A program made the translations under genes and the position numbers. A stretch of DNA of 64,000 bases from Acinetobacter nosocomialis (GTDB lineage: Bacteria; Pseudomonadota; Gammaproteobacteria; Pseudomonadales; Moraxellaceae): the NCBI GenBank assembly GCA_025736915.1, contig CP107049.1:868001-932000 (forward strand). Direction: 5' to 3'. Under the pieces are notes generated by a model. The model was not told the origin of the DNA. It did no database searches and saw only the letters and a program-made list of their open reading frames with translations. How positions within the stretch are numbered: position 1 is the stretch's first letter; each line of letters begins with the position of its first letter. Below are positions 17,172-27,363 of the stretch, piece by piece.

Positions 17172-19361
17172 TTATTCACCTGCCTTTTCTGTTTCATGTG
17201 TTTGATGATCTTTGAGTAGTTTTCCAACCCAAACCACTAAAATTAAGATTGGAATCCCGATCAGTGTGGTCATCAAAAAGAAGTTTGGGTACCCAATATT
17301 ACTCACTATGGTACCTGAATATCCACCTAAAAGTTTTGGTGTAAGGGTCATCAGTGAACTAAAGATCGCATATTGAACAGCAGTAAATGACACACTGGTT
17401 AGACTCGAAAGGAATGCAATAAATGCTGCACCAGCAAGACCCGAAGCCATATTATCTACAACAATTGCGAAGTAGAGCCACAGTGAACTATAAGGCTTGA
17501 TAACTTTACCGCTAATCTCAACTTCTTGACCTGACTTGGTGTCAATGTATGGTAGAGGTTCGATGTTCACATCTAATTCAGCTTTTGGTGCAGAGTTTGA
17601 GGCGACTTCATATTGATGTGAAACTGATAATACTTTTTGGTTTCTTTCAACCACCGAAGCAGTAAGTTGTTTGCTTGGTGATGACAATAATTTTTGCATA
17701 TCAATTGCAGCGTTGAACACGCCTTTTTGATCTGTCATTTTTGCATCAAAATTTTGCCCATCAAGATTCACCACAATCTTTTGGTTAGGCGATAAAGTTT
17801 TGCCAAAGTACTGACCACGAACAACAACACTACCTTCAGAAGATTTAGCAGTGATTTGGTCACTTCCCATTAAAGGTAAAATCTGTAGAGGAACATGTTC
17901 AGCATGCGTTGTTACTAAAGGTTGAACTCGGACTATGGTCTCTGCTTGTTGACCTTGCAAAGCATAGCCAGCTTTTACATCAACTTGTTTTGCCCCATCA
18001 AAAGTGGAACTCGGGACTTTAATCTTCCAATAACCCACTTCATCTGGCTGAGCTTTATAATGTTTATCACCCACTTGAACATCAACCATATCAAGCGGTT
18101 TGCCAGATTTTACTAAACCAATGAAAATGAGGTTAGTCGAGCTTGCTAATACAGCACCAACAAACATCAGTTTCATGATGTTCATACGCTGCGCTAGTAA
18201 GCCGCCTAAGAAGCCACCAACCAAGCTAAAGATAACACCATAAACTTTTACAGCTTCGGCAATTTGCTCTTTGCTAAAGTTCAAATCTTGATAAAAGACA
18301 TTTGAAATCACACCAGCAATAATGTCTGAAATACGGAAGAAACCAATCAAGAATAAAAGCACTAACGCAAGTTTGACACCATAACGTTTAAAGAAATCAA
18401 GAATTGGCGCAATCCAAGTTTCTTTTGCCATTTGCTGGTTGACCACGCCTATTTTCACCAGTATGTAACCGACTAAAATGGCAGTGCCTGTTGCTGTTAA
18501 AAATCTTAAAGCTTCTAAGCCAAATAAAGCTGCGCTGTCTTGAATATTGCCAGCTTTAGAAATTGCCTCAGTAATTTGACCTGAGTAAATATAAGTTATG
18601 ACAAACGAAATGACCGCTACAAAGAAGACCAAAACCAGACGGTAATAATCTGTGGTTTTATAGTTTTTATATACGCGATTAACCTTAGGTTCGCGGACAA
18701 GCAAGGTTGTAATAATACCTACCGACATGACGGCTGCCATTGTTAAGTAAGTTGTTTTCCATGCCTCGTAAATATAGTTGCCTTTAGCTGTTCCTAAATG
18801 TGCTGCTAAGAATAATGCACCAGCACCCGCGACAATCATACCGATACGGTAACCCGCATTATAAGTAGATGCTAACACCGTCTGCATTTCAGTTTCAGCT
18901 AACTCAATACGATAAGCATCAATCACGATATCTTGCGTTGCTGCTGAAAACCCAAGCAACACGGCACCTGCCGCCATTTGAACAAGATAACTATGACCTA
19001 AAGCTGGGTCGGCAAAAGCCATGGTACAAATCGCAAGCACAATTAAACACTGTGCAATTAGCAACCAAGCACGTCTTCGGCCTAAAGCCTTGGTCAAGAT
19101 AGGTACTGGCAACTCATCAATTAAGGGTGCCCAAACAAACTTAAAGGAATATCCCAAAGCTGCCCAACTGAAAAAAGTGACTGCACTTTTATCGATACCC
19201 GCTTCACCTAGCCATAAAGAGAGGCTAGAGAAAATCAATAAAATAGGTATTCCGGCAGAAAAACCCAGAAATAGCATAATTAATGCACGACGGTCTAAAA
19301 ATGCTTTAAACGCCGAGACCCAACCAGAGGTTTGTGTGGTCATTCGTTTTTTATTTTCCAT
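17172..19361 (-). CDS. ampG: AmpG-type muropeptide permease with a large beta-rich insertion
   Basis: A 729-residue MFS protein; E. coli AmpG has 491. AmpG imports anhydromuropeptides for cell-wall recycling, and these also signal beta-lactamase induction. The N-terminal part has the family pattern [21 protein letters not shown] (residues about 32-52) and [13 protein letters not shown]. After about ten membrane segments, residues about 418-624 form a hydrophilic beta-rich stretch (such as [18 protein letters not shown]), before the last membrane segments resume at [23 protein letters not shown] 19343 (MTTQTSGW) is an alternative start; neither has a strong ribosome site. Confidence 0.9.
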   Translation of the reverse strand: MENKKRMTTQTSGWVSAFKAFLDRRALIMLFLGFSAGIPILLIFSSLSLWLGEAGIDKSAVTFFSWAALGYSFKFVWAPLIDELPVPILTKALGRRRAWLLIAQCLIVLAICTMAFADPALGHSYLVQMAAGAVLLGFSAATQDIVIDAYRIELAETEMQTVLASTYNAGYRIGMIVAGAGALFLAAHLGTAKGNYIYEAWKTTYLTMAAVMSVGIITTLLVREPKVNRVYKNYKTTDYYRLVLVFFVAVISFVITYIYSGQITEAISKAGNIQDSAALFGLEALRFLTATGTAILVGYILVKIGVVNQQMAKETWIAPILDFFKRYGVKLALVLLFLIGFFRISDIIAGVISNVFYQDLNFSKEQIAEAVKVYGVIFSLVGGFLGGLLAQRMNIMKLMFVGAVLASSTNLIFIGLVKSGKPLDMVDVQVGDKHYKAQPDEVGYWKIKVPSSTFDGAKQVDVKAGYALQGQQAETIVRVQPLVTTHAEHVPLQILPLMGSDQITAKSSEGSVVVRGQYFGKTLSPNQKIVVNLDGQNFDAKMTDQKGVFNAAIDMQKLLSSPSKQLTASVVERNQKVLSVSHQYEVASNSAPKAELDVNIEPLPYIDTKSGQEVEISGKVIKPYSSLWLYFAIVVDNMASGLAGAAFIAFLSSLTSVSFTAVQYAIFSSLMTLTPKLLGGYSGTIVSNIGYPNFFLMTTLIGIPILILVVWVGKLLKDHQTHETEKAGE

Positions 19362-19527
19362 AAATTATAAATGCGCCTATTCAATCGCTTCTTACAATTG
19401 CTTTCAAGATTCTTTCTGCAATCAAGTTTTGTTTTGGTGATAAAAGCAGCAAGTTTGCTTGATATTTTATGCTAAACCTGTATACCTTTAATCTTCAACC
19501 TTCGTTTTCTTTTGCTGGATATCAACA

Positions 19528-22146
19528 GTGACACAAAAACTTGATCAAGTGACAACTTCAACTTTATCACTCGCTAAAACAAACACCACAAACGTCACAA
19601 TAAATGCATTTCCTTCAGCTTTTGAGCAACCTGATATAAAAATGACTTTGGATAAAACAGCCTTAAAACCCGAACAACTTACGCATATTCCAAATTTCGA
19701 AAATATCCCAGCTTCTACAAAACGTATAAAACCGCTTAATAACTTTTTAGGGCAAGACCGTGCCAAAGCTTCGGTAGAAGCAGGGATTTCTTTACCCTAC
19801 TCTGGTTATAACATTTTTGCAGTAGGAACGGCAGGCTTGGGTAAACGCACCATGATTAAGCGTTTACTCCAACAACATGCGAAAACAATGCCTACTCCAG
19901 ATGATTGGGTATATGTCTATAATTTTAAGCAAGCACGCCAACCACTTGCTCTACGCTTCCCTGCTGGGCAAGGAACGAAGTTTCAGCATACTCTTCACCA
20001 AACTTGGCAAATTATTTTAAAACAGCTTGAGCGCCGTTTTAGTGCCGAAACTTACCATAACCGTATTGAGCGTATCCGTGAAGAAACTGGAGATGAACAA
20101 CAACAAGCGCTGGTTGAGTTAACAAAAGAAGGCGAAGAGCTCGATTTAAAATTGATTTCTCGAAATGAGAAACATGGTTTTGTACCTGTACAAGTAAAAG
20201 ATGATCAGGTGCAAGAACTGACTCAAACAGAAATTGATGCTTTAAATACCAAGCAGCGTGCTGAGATCGCAGCTAATGTTCGTTACATGGATAAAAAGCT
20301 CGAGCGTCTTGGTTTGCATTTAGGCGATTTAGAAGATGACGCACGTGACAAAGTGTCTGTGTTAAATCGAGACATCGCGACTCAAGTAGTTATGCCACGC
20401 ATGGATTTGATTTTAAATAAATATGGTCAAGTCAAAGGCCTTGAAGATTATTTAAAACAGTATGCGCAAGATGTAATTGACAATGTTGAGCTCATTTTAG
20501 AGCAAGAAGAAGATGACTTTGCTCCAGCTATGTTCAATCGTGTGCCAGCACGCTATCAAGCCAATGTGATTGTCTCAAACAAACCGAACAGCGGTGCACC
20601 GGTTATTTTTGAAGATTTTCCAACGCACTACAACTTGCTTGGTCATGTAGAACAACTTACTCACAACGGCACAATTACCACAGATTTCACTCTCATTCGC
20701 CCAGGTGCTCTACATCAAGCGAATGGTGGTTTTTTAATGCTTGAGGCCGAGCAATTGCTCGAACAGCCTTATGCATGGCAAGGTTTAAAGCGTGCCTTAA
20801 AATCAGGCCAGCTCAAACTCTCTTCTCTTGAACATATGTTGACGTTAACAGGCTCTATCTCGATAGAACCTGCTGCAGTTCCACTTGATATTAAAGTGGT
20901 TCTTATGGCGGAACCTGAAATTTATTATGAAATTTTAGAAGTAGAACCAGAGCTTGGTAGTGTATTTAAAATTCGTGCAGATTTTACCGATACATTACAA
21001 CGTAATGACGAAAATGAACAAGCTTACATGCAGCTAATTGCTGACTATGTACAAGCGGATAAATTGCTTCCGTTTGACCGCAGTGCATTAGCAGCTTTAC
21101 TTACCGATTCAAGCCGTCAGGCAGAAGATCAAAGCTCACTGTCGTTACATGCTTCAACTTTGGGTGACCTCATTCGCGAAGCGCATCATCATGCATTTAA
21201 AGCCAATGAAAAGATTGTAACCGACCAGCACATTAACCTTGCACTACAACATAGACAATATCGCTTAGGCTATTTAAGAGAGCTTTACTGGCAAGATCTG
21301 TCGCGTGGAACTCAGTTAATCGAAACTTCTGGTCATCGTTTAGGTCAAATCAATGCCCTCTCTGTCATTCACTATGCAGATGTTGAGTTTGGTTTACCTT
21401 CACGTTTGACTGCATCAGTCTATCAAGGTGGCGGCGATATTCTTGATATTGAACGTAGTGTAGAACTTGGTGGTTCACTACATGCTAAAGGCGTGTTGCT
21501 CATGTCTAGCTTCTTGAAAGCTCACTTTGGCCGTGAACAGATTTTACATTTCTCTGCTGCGCTTGCATTTGAACAAAGTTATGGACAAGTGGACGGCGAC
21601 AGTGCAACAGTTGCCGAACTTTCTGCATTAATTTCAGCAATTAGCCAAATACCAATTGATCAATCGTGGGCAATTACTGGCTCTATGAACCAGTTAGGCC
21701 AAGTTCAACCAATTGGTGGTGTAAATGCCAAAATTGAAGGCTTCTATGATGCTTGTAAATTACAAGGTTTAACTGGCAAACAAGGTGTGATTATTCCACG
21801 TCAAAACATGCAGCATTTGATGTTACGTCAAGATGTGATTGATGCGGTACAAAGTGGTCAATTCCATATCCATGCGATTGATACCATTGATCAAGCGCTT
21901 GAGATTTTAATGGCCCGCCCTGTCGGTACACTCGACAAAAAAGGTAAGTACAGTAAACACTCTATTTATGCTGCTGTAATGGAACAACTCGAATATTGGC
22001 AAGCCATTGAAGATGGTGCAGAAATTGAAGAGGAGCCAAAGAAGAAAAAGAAAAATAAGAAAAAAATCAAAAAGCATGAAGAGCTCACAGCTGATGATCT
22101 TCCCCAAGAGACTCAAGAAGAAGTTGCGACTCTGAAGCAAAAATAA
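19528..22146 (+). CDS. Lon-like ATP-dependent protease (YcbZ/LonB-type AAA)
   Basis: An 872-residue cytoplasmic AAA protease. Walker A is GTAGLGKRT at residues 100-108. The Lon-type proteolytic dyad is intact: Ser692 in GDSATVAEL and Lys735 in NAKIEGF. They are 43 residues apart, as in E. coli Lon (679/722). There is no LonA N-terminal substrate domain, and the layout resembles YcbZ. The C-terminus ends in a long lysine-rich tail (KKKKKNKKKIKK near residues 838-849) and then an acidic segment, which is not part of the catalytic fold. The gene stands alone and ends at a shared terminator. Confidence 0.9.
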   Translation: MTQKLDQVTTSTLSLAKTNTTNVTINAFPSAFEQPDIKMTLDKTALKPEQLTHIPNFENIPASTKRIKPLNNFLGQDRAKASVEAGISLPYSGYNIFAVGTAGLGKRTMIKRLLQQHAKTMPTPDDWVYVYNFKQARQPLALRFPAGQGTKFQHTLHQTWQIILKQLERRFSAETYHNRIERIREETGDEQQQALVELTKEGEELDLKLISRNEKHGFVPVQVKDDQVQELTQTEIDALNTKQRAEIAANVRYMDKKLERLGLHLGDLEDDARDKVSVLNRDIATQVVMPRMDLILNKYGQVKGLEDYLKQYAQDVIDNVELILEQEEDDFAPAMFNRVPARYQANVIVSNKPNSGAPVIFEDFPTHYNLLGHVEQLTHNGTITTDFTLIRPGALHQANGGFLMLEAEQLLEQPYAWQGLKRALKSGQLKLSSLEHMLTLTGSISIEPAAVPLDIKVVLMAEPEIYYEILEVEPELGSVFKIRADFTDTLQRNDENEQAYMQLIADYVQADKLLPFDRSALAALLTDSSRQAEDQSSLSLHASTLGDLIREAHHHAFKANEKIVTDQHINLALQHRQYRLGYLRELYWQDLSRGTQLIETSGHRLGQINALSVIHYADVEFGLPSRLTASVYQGGGDILDIERSVELGGSLHAKGVLLMSSFLKAHFGREQILHFSAALAFEQSYGQVDGDSATVAELSALISAISQIPIDQSWAITGSMNQLGQVQPIGGVNAKIEGFYDACKLQGLTGKQGVIIPRQNMQHLMLRQDVIDAVQSGQFHIHAIDTIDQALEILMARPVGTLDKKGKYSKHSIYAAVMEQLEYWQAIEDGAEIEEEPKKKKKNKKKIKKHEELTADDLPQETQEEVATLKQK

Positions 22147-22154
22147 CCTCAATA

Positions 22155-22184
22155 AAAAGGGCTTGTAATCACAAGCCCTTTTTT
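22155..22184. terminator. Bidirectional terminator
   Basis: AAAAGGGCTTGT and ACAAGCCCTTTT flank a four-base loop between the convergent protease and LysR genes. Confidence 0.9.
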
Positions 22185-22199
22185 ATGAATAAGATAAAA

Positions 22200-23129
22200 T
22201 TAGCGAACAATTTGCATGGCTCTTCCGCCTGCCAATTGGCTAAAGTACTGTTTAAGCGCTTCAACACAACGCTGAATCTTCATTGGCTGTTGATCGTGTT
22301 TTGCGATCTCTGCATACAAAGTGAAAGCTGGGAGTTTCCAATCTGGAAGGATTTCAATTAAAGAACCAGCCTTAAGTTCTTTTTGAGCATCTAAATATAA
22401 GATTCTGGCAATACCATGTCCCTGCTGACATAAGGCTTTAGCAACTTGCAAATTATTACTTTGCAAACGGCTTACCATCTCAATATGTAATTTTTCACCG
22501 GTTTTAGCATGTTGGAAACTAAAACTGCGTGATTCGTTCATTGCATTGATAGAAAGCAACTCATGGTTGTTTAAATCATTTGGATGCAAAATCGGGCTTG
22601 ATTGATTGAGATAGCTGGGAGAGGCTACCAAAATCTGATCGACAAAAGCCATAGGAACTACAGTACTACTCTCTTCTACTGGTGTAGAACTCATGCGCAC
22701 TGCAATATCAATTCGCTCTTCAATTAGATCGATATAACGATGCCCCACTTCAAAATGAACAGATAAACCACGATGGGCAGACATCCAGTGAGATAACGCA
22801 GGAATAATGTGCTGAACTGCTAAATCAGGTGTAGTTGCTATACGCAAATCACCAATCAAATCATCTCGCAATTCATTGATTCTGATTTTACCTCTTTCTG
22901 CTGCTGCCAACATTTCTTGGCAACTTGAGAAAAAAGCCTGTCCAGCCTCTGTCAAACTAAGTTTTCGAGTAGAACGGTGTAATAAAATTACATCCATTTC
23001 ATTTTCAAGAGAACGTATTTGCTGACTTACAGCACTTGTTGTAATGCCTAATTCACGTGCCGCACCACTAAATGAACTTTTTTCAACCACACAAGCAAAA
23101 ACACCCATCGCACGAAGCTGATCTAACAT
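22200..23129 (-). CDS. LysR-family transcriptional regulator
   Basis: The product is 309 residues from ATG 23129, which GAGGAAA precedes; a TTG 12 bases further up is less likely. The N-terminal helix-turn-helix covers about residues 5-63 with SFSGAARELGITTSAVSQQIRSLE, and the rest is a periplasmic-binding-like effector domain. The CrgA/AaeR-like branch of LysR regulators looks similar. No divergent gene lies close enough to name a target: the neighbouring gene at 23231 points the same way and has its own end. Confidence 0.9.
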   Translation of the reverse strand: MLDQLRAMGVFACVVEKSSFSGAARELGITTSAVSQQIRSLENEMDVILLHRSTRKLSLTEAGQAFFSSCQEMLAAAERGKIRINELRDDLIGDLRIATTPDLAVQHIIPALSHWMSAHRGLSVHFEVGHRYIDLIEERIDIAVRMSSTPVEESSTVVPMAFVDQILVASPSYLNQSSPILHPNDLNNHELLSINAMNESRSFSFQHAKTGEKLHIEMVSRLQSNNLQVAKALCQQGHGIARILYLDAQKELKAGSLIEILPDWKLPAFTLYAEIAKHDQQPMKIQRCVEALKQYFSQLAGGRAMQIVR

Positions 23130-23230
23130 AGGTTTCCTCAAATCTAATTCTAAATTTATAAAAAATGCTTATTGTTGTAATGAAAGCAACCAATTGCATT
23201 ATACGAGGAAACCTATATTTATTGCATTAG

Positions 23231-24022
23231 CTAATTTGGTAAAAGATTTGCTGGATTGATTGGTTTACCGTCAAGGCGAATTTGGAACTCAAGCATGACA
23301 CGAGAAGCCCCTGAAGACCCCATCTCAGCAATCTTTTGGCCCGCGGTTACATTATCTCCACTCTTCACCATCATCTTGCTATTGTGGGCATACGCACTGA
23401 TATAGCCATCAATATGTTTAATCAAAACGAGATTACCATATTCTTTTAAACCATCGGCTGCGTATACAACTTGACCATCAGCCGCAGCATAAATCGGGTC
23501 ACCTTGGTTACCACCGTAACGGATTCCTTTGACATTATTCGCCAAATTAAATCCTTGGATCACTGGACCACTATTTGGTTTCACCCAACGCAAGCTTGAA
23601 CTTGGAACAGAGACACCCACTGTAGTATTGGTAGTTGGTGCAACTGTTCTTGGTGGCGGTGTAGTCACCGTCGTTTTTGGTGGGATTGTTGTAGTTGTCG
23701 GTAATGCAATGGTTTGACGCTTAATTGGTTCTTGTTGCGCCATGACTTGTGTCGACACGGTTTTTGGTGAAGAAGATTTCTTCAATCGTAGTGATTGATT
23801 GACATAAATGCGATATGGCGGAGCAATATCATTCATCTCTGCAACACTGAGGTAGTCCAAACCATAACGCATTGCAATACCACTTAAAGTATCACCTGAA
23901 CGGACGGTGTAATAGTTAGGAGCCATTGAATAGCGAGAACTATTATTAATTTGTGGTTTAGAAGCACACCCTGCCATTGCAACAGTAAAACCTACAGCTA
24001 CAGACAACATCATAATTTTCAT
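23231..24022 (-). CDS. nlpD: NlpD-like lipoprotein with LysM and inactive LytM domain
   Basis: From ATG 24022 the protein has 263 residues and begins with a lipoprotein signal (MKIMMLSVAVGFTVAMAGC); the frame is open 17 codons further upstream. A LysM domain follows (YYTVRSGDTLSGIAMRYGL, about residues 37-80), then a proline/threonine-rich linker and a LytM/M23 domain (about 150-260). The M23 zinc motif HxH is replaced (SRVMLEFQIR), so the fold should not cut peptidoglycan itself. E. coli NlpD is likewise inactive and instead activates the amidase AmiC at the septum. The surE gene upstream matches the surE-nlpD neighbourhood seen in other gammaproteobacteria. Confidence 0.9.
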   Translation of the reverse strand: MKIMMLSVAVGFTVAMAGCASKPQINNSSRYSMAPNYYTVRSGDTLSGIAMRYGLDYLSVAEMNDIAPPYRIYVNQSLRLKKSSSPKTVSTQVMAQQEPIKRQTIALPTTTTIPPKTTVTTPPPRTVAPTTNTTVGVSVPSSSLRWVKPNSGPVIQGFNLANNVKGIRYGGNQGDPIYAAADGQVVYAADGLKEYGNLVLIKHIDGYISAYAHNSKMMVKSGDNVTAGQKIAEMGSSGASRVMLEFQIRLDGKPINPANLLPN

Positions 24023-24187
24023 TATATTGTCTCTTTGAATATGCGATCTGCTTTGTTGCCCAGTTAAATGCATCGATCTCCCTCACTAAATGCTACAAAT
24101 CATTTCGGCTAAGAGTACCAAAAAAGTAAGAGGAAACATGTTCCTCTTTTTCTTTATTCACAAAGTTATAACATTTGGCCCAGATTA

Positions 24188-24955
24188 TTAGCCCAGACTT
24201 GCCTGCAAATCTTCTAAAACCGCATAGTTTGTTGCATCCATCTGAATTGGAGTTACGCTTACAAAACCGTTCGCAACCGCAAAAAAGTCAGACTGAACTT
24301 GGCTGGCAATACGCTGTGGGTCCGTAACCGCTTCACCTGCTAGACCAATCCAGTAAACCTGTCTTCCTCTTGGGTCAACATGACTTGTAATTGGTTTAGA
24401 CTGAGCACGACGACCTTGATAGGTAATTTGAGTCCCTTTAAGCTGTGGCACATCCGGAATATTAATATTAAAAATATGTCGCGGTGGTAGCGCAGGTAAA
24501 CCTTTGGCAATAAAGTCATGCACCCACTTGGCTGCTTGAGCATAATCATCTTTATGGTTGTATGAGCGTACATCCGATCCAGCCAAAGAAACCGCAATTG
24601 CTGGCTGTTTCATTAAGCGTCCTTCAAATGCAGCGCCGACTGTTCCTGAGTACAGAACGTCATCACCTAAGTTTGCACCACTGTTGATTCCACTCACCAC
24701 CAGGTCAAATTCGAAATCAAATAATCCATTCATGGATAAATAGACGCAATCAGCTGGTGTTCCATTGACTGCCCATACATCTTCAGCAATTTGAATAGGA
24801 CGTAAAGGACGATCTAGCGTTAAAGCACTCGAAAATCCACTTCTTTCACTTTCTGGAGCTACCACGACAACACGGCCTAGTGGTTTTAACGCTTCAGCTA
24901 AAGCTTGTATACCTGGTGCAAATACACCGTCATCATTCGCAATTAGAATATTCAC
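24188..24955 (-). CDS. surE: 5'/3'-nucleotidase SurE
   Basis: A 255-residue protein (E. coli 253). SurE is a metal-dependent phosphatase of nucleoside monophosphates with exopolyphosphatase activity. The metal site is visible: Asp8 and Asp9 in ANDDG, Ser39 in SERSG, and Asn91 in [13 protein letters not shown]. It is followed by nlpD on the same strand after a 165-bp gap. The usual pcm gene between them is absent. Confidence 0.95.
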   Translation of the reverse strand: MNILIANDDGVFAPGIQALAEALKPLGRVVVVAPESERSGFSSALTLDRPLRPIQIAEDVWAVNGTPADCVYLSMNGLFDFEFDLVVSGINSGANLGDDVLYSGTVGAAFEGRLMKQPAIAVSLAGSDVRSYNHKDDYAQAAKWVHDFIAKGLPALPPRHIFNINIPDVPQLKGTQITYQGRRAQSKPITSHVDPRGRQVYWIGLAGEAVTDPQRIASQVQSDFFAVANGFVSVTPIQMDATNYAVLEDLQASLG

Positions 24956-25057
24956 AAAAAATCTTTCTCGACAAATAAACCCGAAGGTTTTCTCAATTGA
25001 ATTATTTGTTGAATTATATATATTTATGCCTCCATAGCATTATAAAATTGTGAAAAA

Positions 25058-25429
25058 ATGAAAACTTTCGCTCCTTTTTTTCAAGTATTGGGGATCAGTA
25101 TCACATTGTGTACGCAAACGGTTTTTGCTGATGAGGGTATCTCGACACAAGAAGCTGACAGCTTAATTAAAGATGACATTGCATCTACTCAAGTTTTACA
25201 AGAAATTTGCCCTACTTTTGTTGGCGCAAATAAAAATCTTGAAACCAATACTAAAAAGATTATTGCGATGTACCTCGGCGGTTATTCCAATAAAGCAATT
25301 ACCTTCTCTGCACTGCAAAATGATGCAGAGTATAAAACTTTATTAAATGAAGCTCGCCAAGCTGCAAAAGAAATGGATCATCATGAGCAACATGAACTTT
25401 GTGAAGAAGTTGTAAATTACAAAGACTAA
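25058..25429 (+). CDS. Small exported protein, paralogue 1 (possibly MCR_0457 family)
   Basis: A 123-residue protein with a signal peptide (hydrophobic to about residue 22, cleavage likely after VFA). The mature part shares STQVLQEICPTFVG, an LxxAR motif (LLNEARQAAKEM) and a final cysteine region with the next gene, so the two are paralogues. I recall a Moraxella/Acinetobacter family named MCR_0457 with this look; I am not certain. Two conserved cysteines (in EICP and ELCEE) could form a periplasmic disulfide. It is not obviously in an operon with surE, which is divergent. Function unknown. Confidence 0.75.
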   Translation: MKTFAPFFQVLGISITLCTQTVFADEGISTQEADSLIKDDIASTQVLQEICPTFVGANKNLETNTKKIIAMYLGGYSNKAITFSALQNDAEYKTLLNEARQAAKEMDHHEQHELCEEVVNYKD

Positions 25430-25462
25430 GCTTAATTCGTTCAATACGCTTTTCTTTGGAGG

Positions 25463-25491
25463 GTTTTCTGTTTATGTAAAGCAGAAAACCT
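25463..25491. repeat. Hairpin between the paralogous genes
   Basis: GGTTTTCTG and CAGAAAACC are exact nine-base arms around an 11-base loop, 33 bases after the first paralogue's stop. No T-tract follows, so it is a weak terminator or an mRNA-processing structure. Confidence 0.55.
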
Positions 25492-25576
25492 ACATAACAA
25501 TACATTTTTTCCATTTTTTTAGCGTTTAAATTGTTTAAGCTATCGGCATATTTCAAATTTTTGTTTCAGGTTATCC

Positions 25577-25999
25577 ATGTTTATGAAAAAAAGCTTAGTT
25601 CAATCACTTTCTGTTGTTTTACTCATGACAATGGCAACAGTGGGTTATGCTGCTGACAAGAAAAAAACAGCTGAAAAGAAAACTGAAAATGAAAATGTTG
25701 TTGAAGTTACACCGACCAAAGGTACTACACCGGAAGAATTAGCAGCAATTCAAGTACTTTCTGAAATTTGCCCAAGTTTGATTGGTAAAAAAGATGCAGA
25801 ATTTGCTCAAGGTTATGAGCGTCTTGTAAAAGATTATTTACCAAATGAAGCAGATCCAGTTGCCGCTTTAGAAAAACGTACTAAAGACAAAAGTTTCAAG
25901 AAAGTCTTAAAAGAAGCACGTAATGATGCAAAAGCTGCTGGTAACGAGCAAAACACGTTAGTTTGTCAAGACGTAAAAGCTTATCAATCGCAAAACTAA
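25577..25999 (+). CDS. Small exported protein, paralogue 2 (possibly MCR_0457 family)
   Basis: A 140-residue protein with a clear signal peptide (hydrophobic core VVLLMTMATVGYA, cleavage near residue 25), then a lysine/glutamate-rich linker (KKKTAEKKTENE). The conserved domain follows: IQVLSEICPSLIG, ERLVKDYLP, FKKVLKEARNDAKAAG and a C-terminal cysteine (LVCQDV). The same pattern occurs in the preceding gene. AGG precedes ATG 25577; an in-frame ATG lies two codons on. The two cysteines may pair in the periplasm. Role unknown. Confidence 0.78.
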   Translation: MFMKKSLVQSLSVVLLMTMATVGYAADKKKTAEKKTENENVVEVTPTKGTTPEELAAIQVLSEICPSLIGKKDAEFAQGYERLVKDYLPNEADPVAALEKRTKDKSFKKVLKEARNDAKAAGNEQNTLVCQDVKAYQSQN

Positions 26000-26036
26000 A
26001 TTAGTTAAAAACTCTCTAGTTACAATACTGTTTGAA

Positions 26037-26067
26037 AAAGCCGACTTCCCCCATAGAAGTCGGCTTT
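26037..26067 (+). terminator. Terminator of paralogue 2
   Basis: AAAGCCGACTTC and GAAGTCGGCTTT are exact 12-base arms around a seven-base loop. The tail GCTTTG is only moderately T-rich. Confidence 0.75.
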
Positions 26068-26125
26068 GCTTTGTCCTAAAATGCTAGGCTCTTCTGCTTC
26101 ACACAAGATATTGGAATTACCTAGA

Positions 26126-27274
26126 ATGACTCGAAAAAGCGCTATTGCTGCACTCCTCCTCTTACCAAGTTTTTCTTATGCAGCAACTGTCTTATCAGCT
26201 CCGCCAGAATTAAATAATAAGTCTTATGTATTAATGGATTACGAGACAGGACAAATTCTCGCTTCTAAAAATGAAAATGAAAAGCTTGCTCCTGCTTCTA
26301 TGACTAAAATGATGACAAGCTACATCATTGAACAAAAATTATTAAAAGGTGAACTTACCGAGAACGAAAAGGTTCGTATGAACGAATCAGCTTGGTGTAA
26401 AGGAAGCAGCGCTGAATCATGTATGTATGTACCATTAAATGGCACAGCTACTGTTTTAGAAATGCTTCGAGGTATTATCATTCAGTCTGGTAATGATGCA
26501 TCAAAAGCAATGGCTGAACACATTGCCGGAAATGAAGGTACTTTTGCGCACCTGATGAATCAGGAAGCAAAACGTATTGGTATGACAAATACTCAATTTA
26601 TGAACTCTACAGGCTTACCTGCTGAAGGACATTATTCAACTGCAAAAGATATGGCAGTTTTAGCTCAGCATATTATTAAAGATAGCTCAAGATACTATCC
26701 AATTTACTCTGAGAAAGAATTTACATTTAACGGTATCAAGCAAGGTAACCGTAATGCTTTACTTTACACTGACCCAAGCGTTGATGGTTTAAAAACAGGC
26801 CATACAGATGAAGCTGGTTACTGCTTAACGACTTCGAGTAAACGTGGTCCAATGCGTTTAATCTCAGTTATTTTCGGTACCGACAGCGTTAATGAACGTG
26901 CCAATCAAACTCGCTCATTGTTGTCTTGGGGCTTTGCGAACTTTGAAACTGCAAATGTTCAACCTGCAAACCAAGTTCTTGCAAAAGCGAAAGTATGGTT
27001 CGGTAAAGAAAATGAAGTTCAAATTGGTTTAGCAGAGAACTTTAACGTTACTATGCCTAAAGGCAAAGCTGGCGGCATTAAGACTCAATTAGTTGTACAA
27101 CCAAACCTTAATGCTCCTCTACAAAAAGGCCAAGTGGTGGGTAAACTTGTTGCAAGTTTAGATGGCAAAGTCATTGCTGAAAAACCTCTTGTTGCATTAA
27201 AACCAGTTGAAGAAGCAAGTTTCTTCGCACGTATGATTGACCATATCAAACAATTCTTCAGCAACTTATTCTAA
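26126..27274 (+). CDS. dacC: D-alanyl-D-alanine carboxypeptidase, PBP5/6 type
   Basis: The product is 382 residues from ATG 26126; an upstream ATG in frame lies inside the preceding terminator and would hide the signal peptide. The signal peptide ends at SYA. All three penicillin-binding motifs are intact: Ser58-xx-Lys61 (SMTK), Ser121-Gly-Asn123 (SGN) and Lys223-Thr-Gly (KTG). After the catalytic domain comes a beta-rich domain and a C-terminal amphipathic helix (FFARMIDHIKQFFSNLF) that anchors such enzymes to the inner-membrane face. It trims the terminal D-Ala of peptidoglycan stems and binds beta-lactams. Confidence 0.96.
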   Translation: MTRKSAIAALLLLPSFSYAATVLSAPPELNNKSYVLMDYETGQILASKNENEKLAPASMTKMMTSYIIEQKLLKGELTENEKVRMNESAWCKGSSAESCMYVPLNGTATVLEMLRGIIIQSGNDASKAMAEHIAGNEGTFAHLMNQEAKRIGMTNTQFMNSTGLPAEGHYSTAKDMAVLAQHIIKDSSRYYPIYSEKEFTFNGIKQGNRNALLYTDPSVDGLKTGHTDEAGYCLTTSSKRGPMRLISVIFGTDSVNERANQTRSLLSWGFANFETANVQPANQVLAKAKVWFGKENEVQIGLAENFNVTMPKGKAGGIKTQLVVQPNLNAPLQKGQVVGKLVASLDGKVIAEKPLVALKPVEEASFFARMIDHIKQFFSNLF

Positions 27275-27292
27275 GTTTAGAGTAGTTGGATT

Positions 27293-27326
27293 AAGCACTC
27301 ATGCTATTAGCTTGAGTGCTTTTTTA
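27293..27326 (+). terminator. Terminator of dacC
   Basis: AAGCACTCA and TGAGTGCTT are exact nine-base arms followed by a run of T, 18 bases after the dacC stop. Confidence 0.85.
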
Positions 27327-27363
27327 TTTTATAATTCGATTAAATTTTATTTTGATGCTTCTC

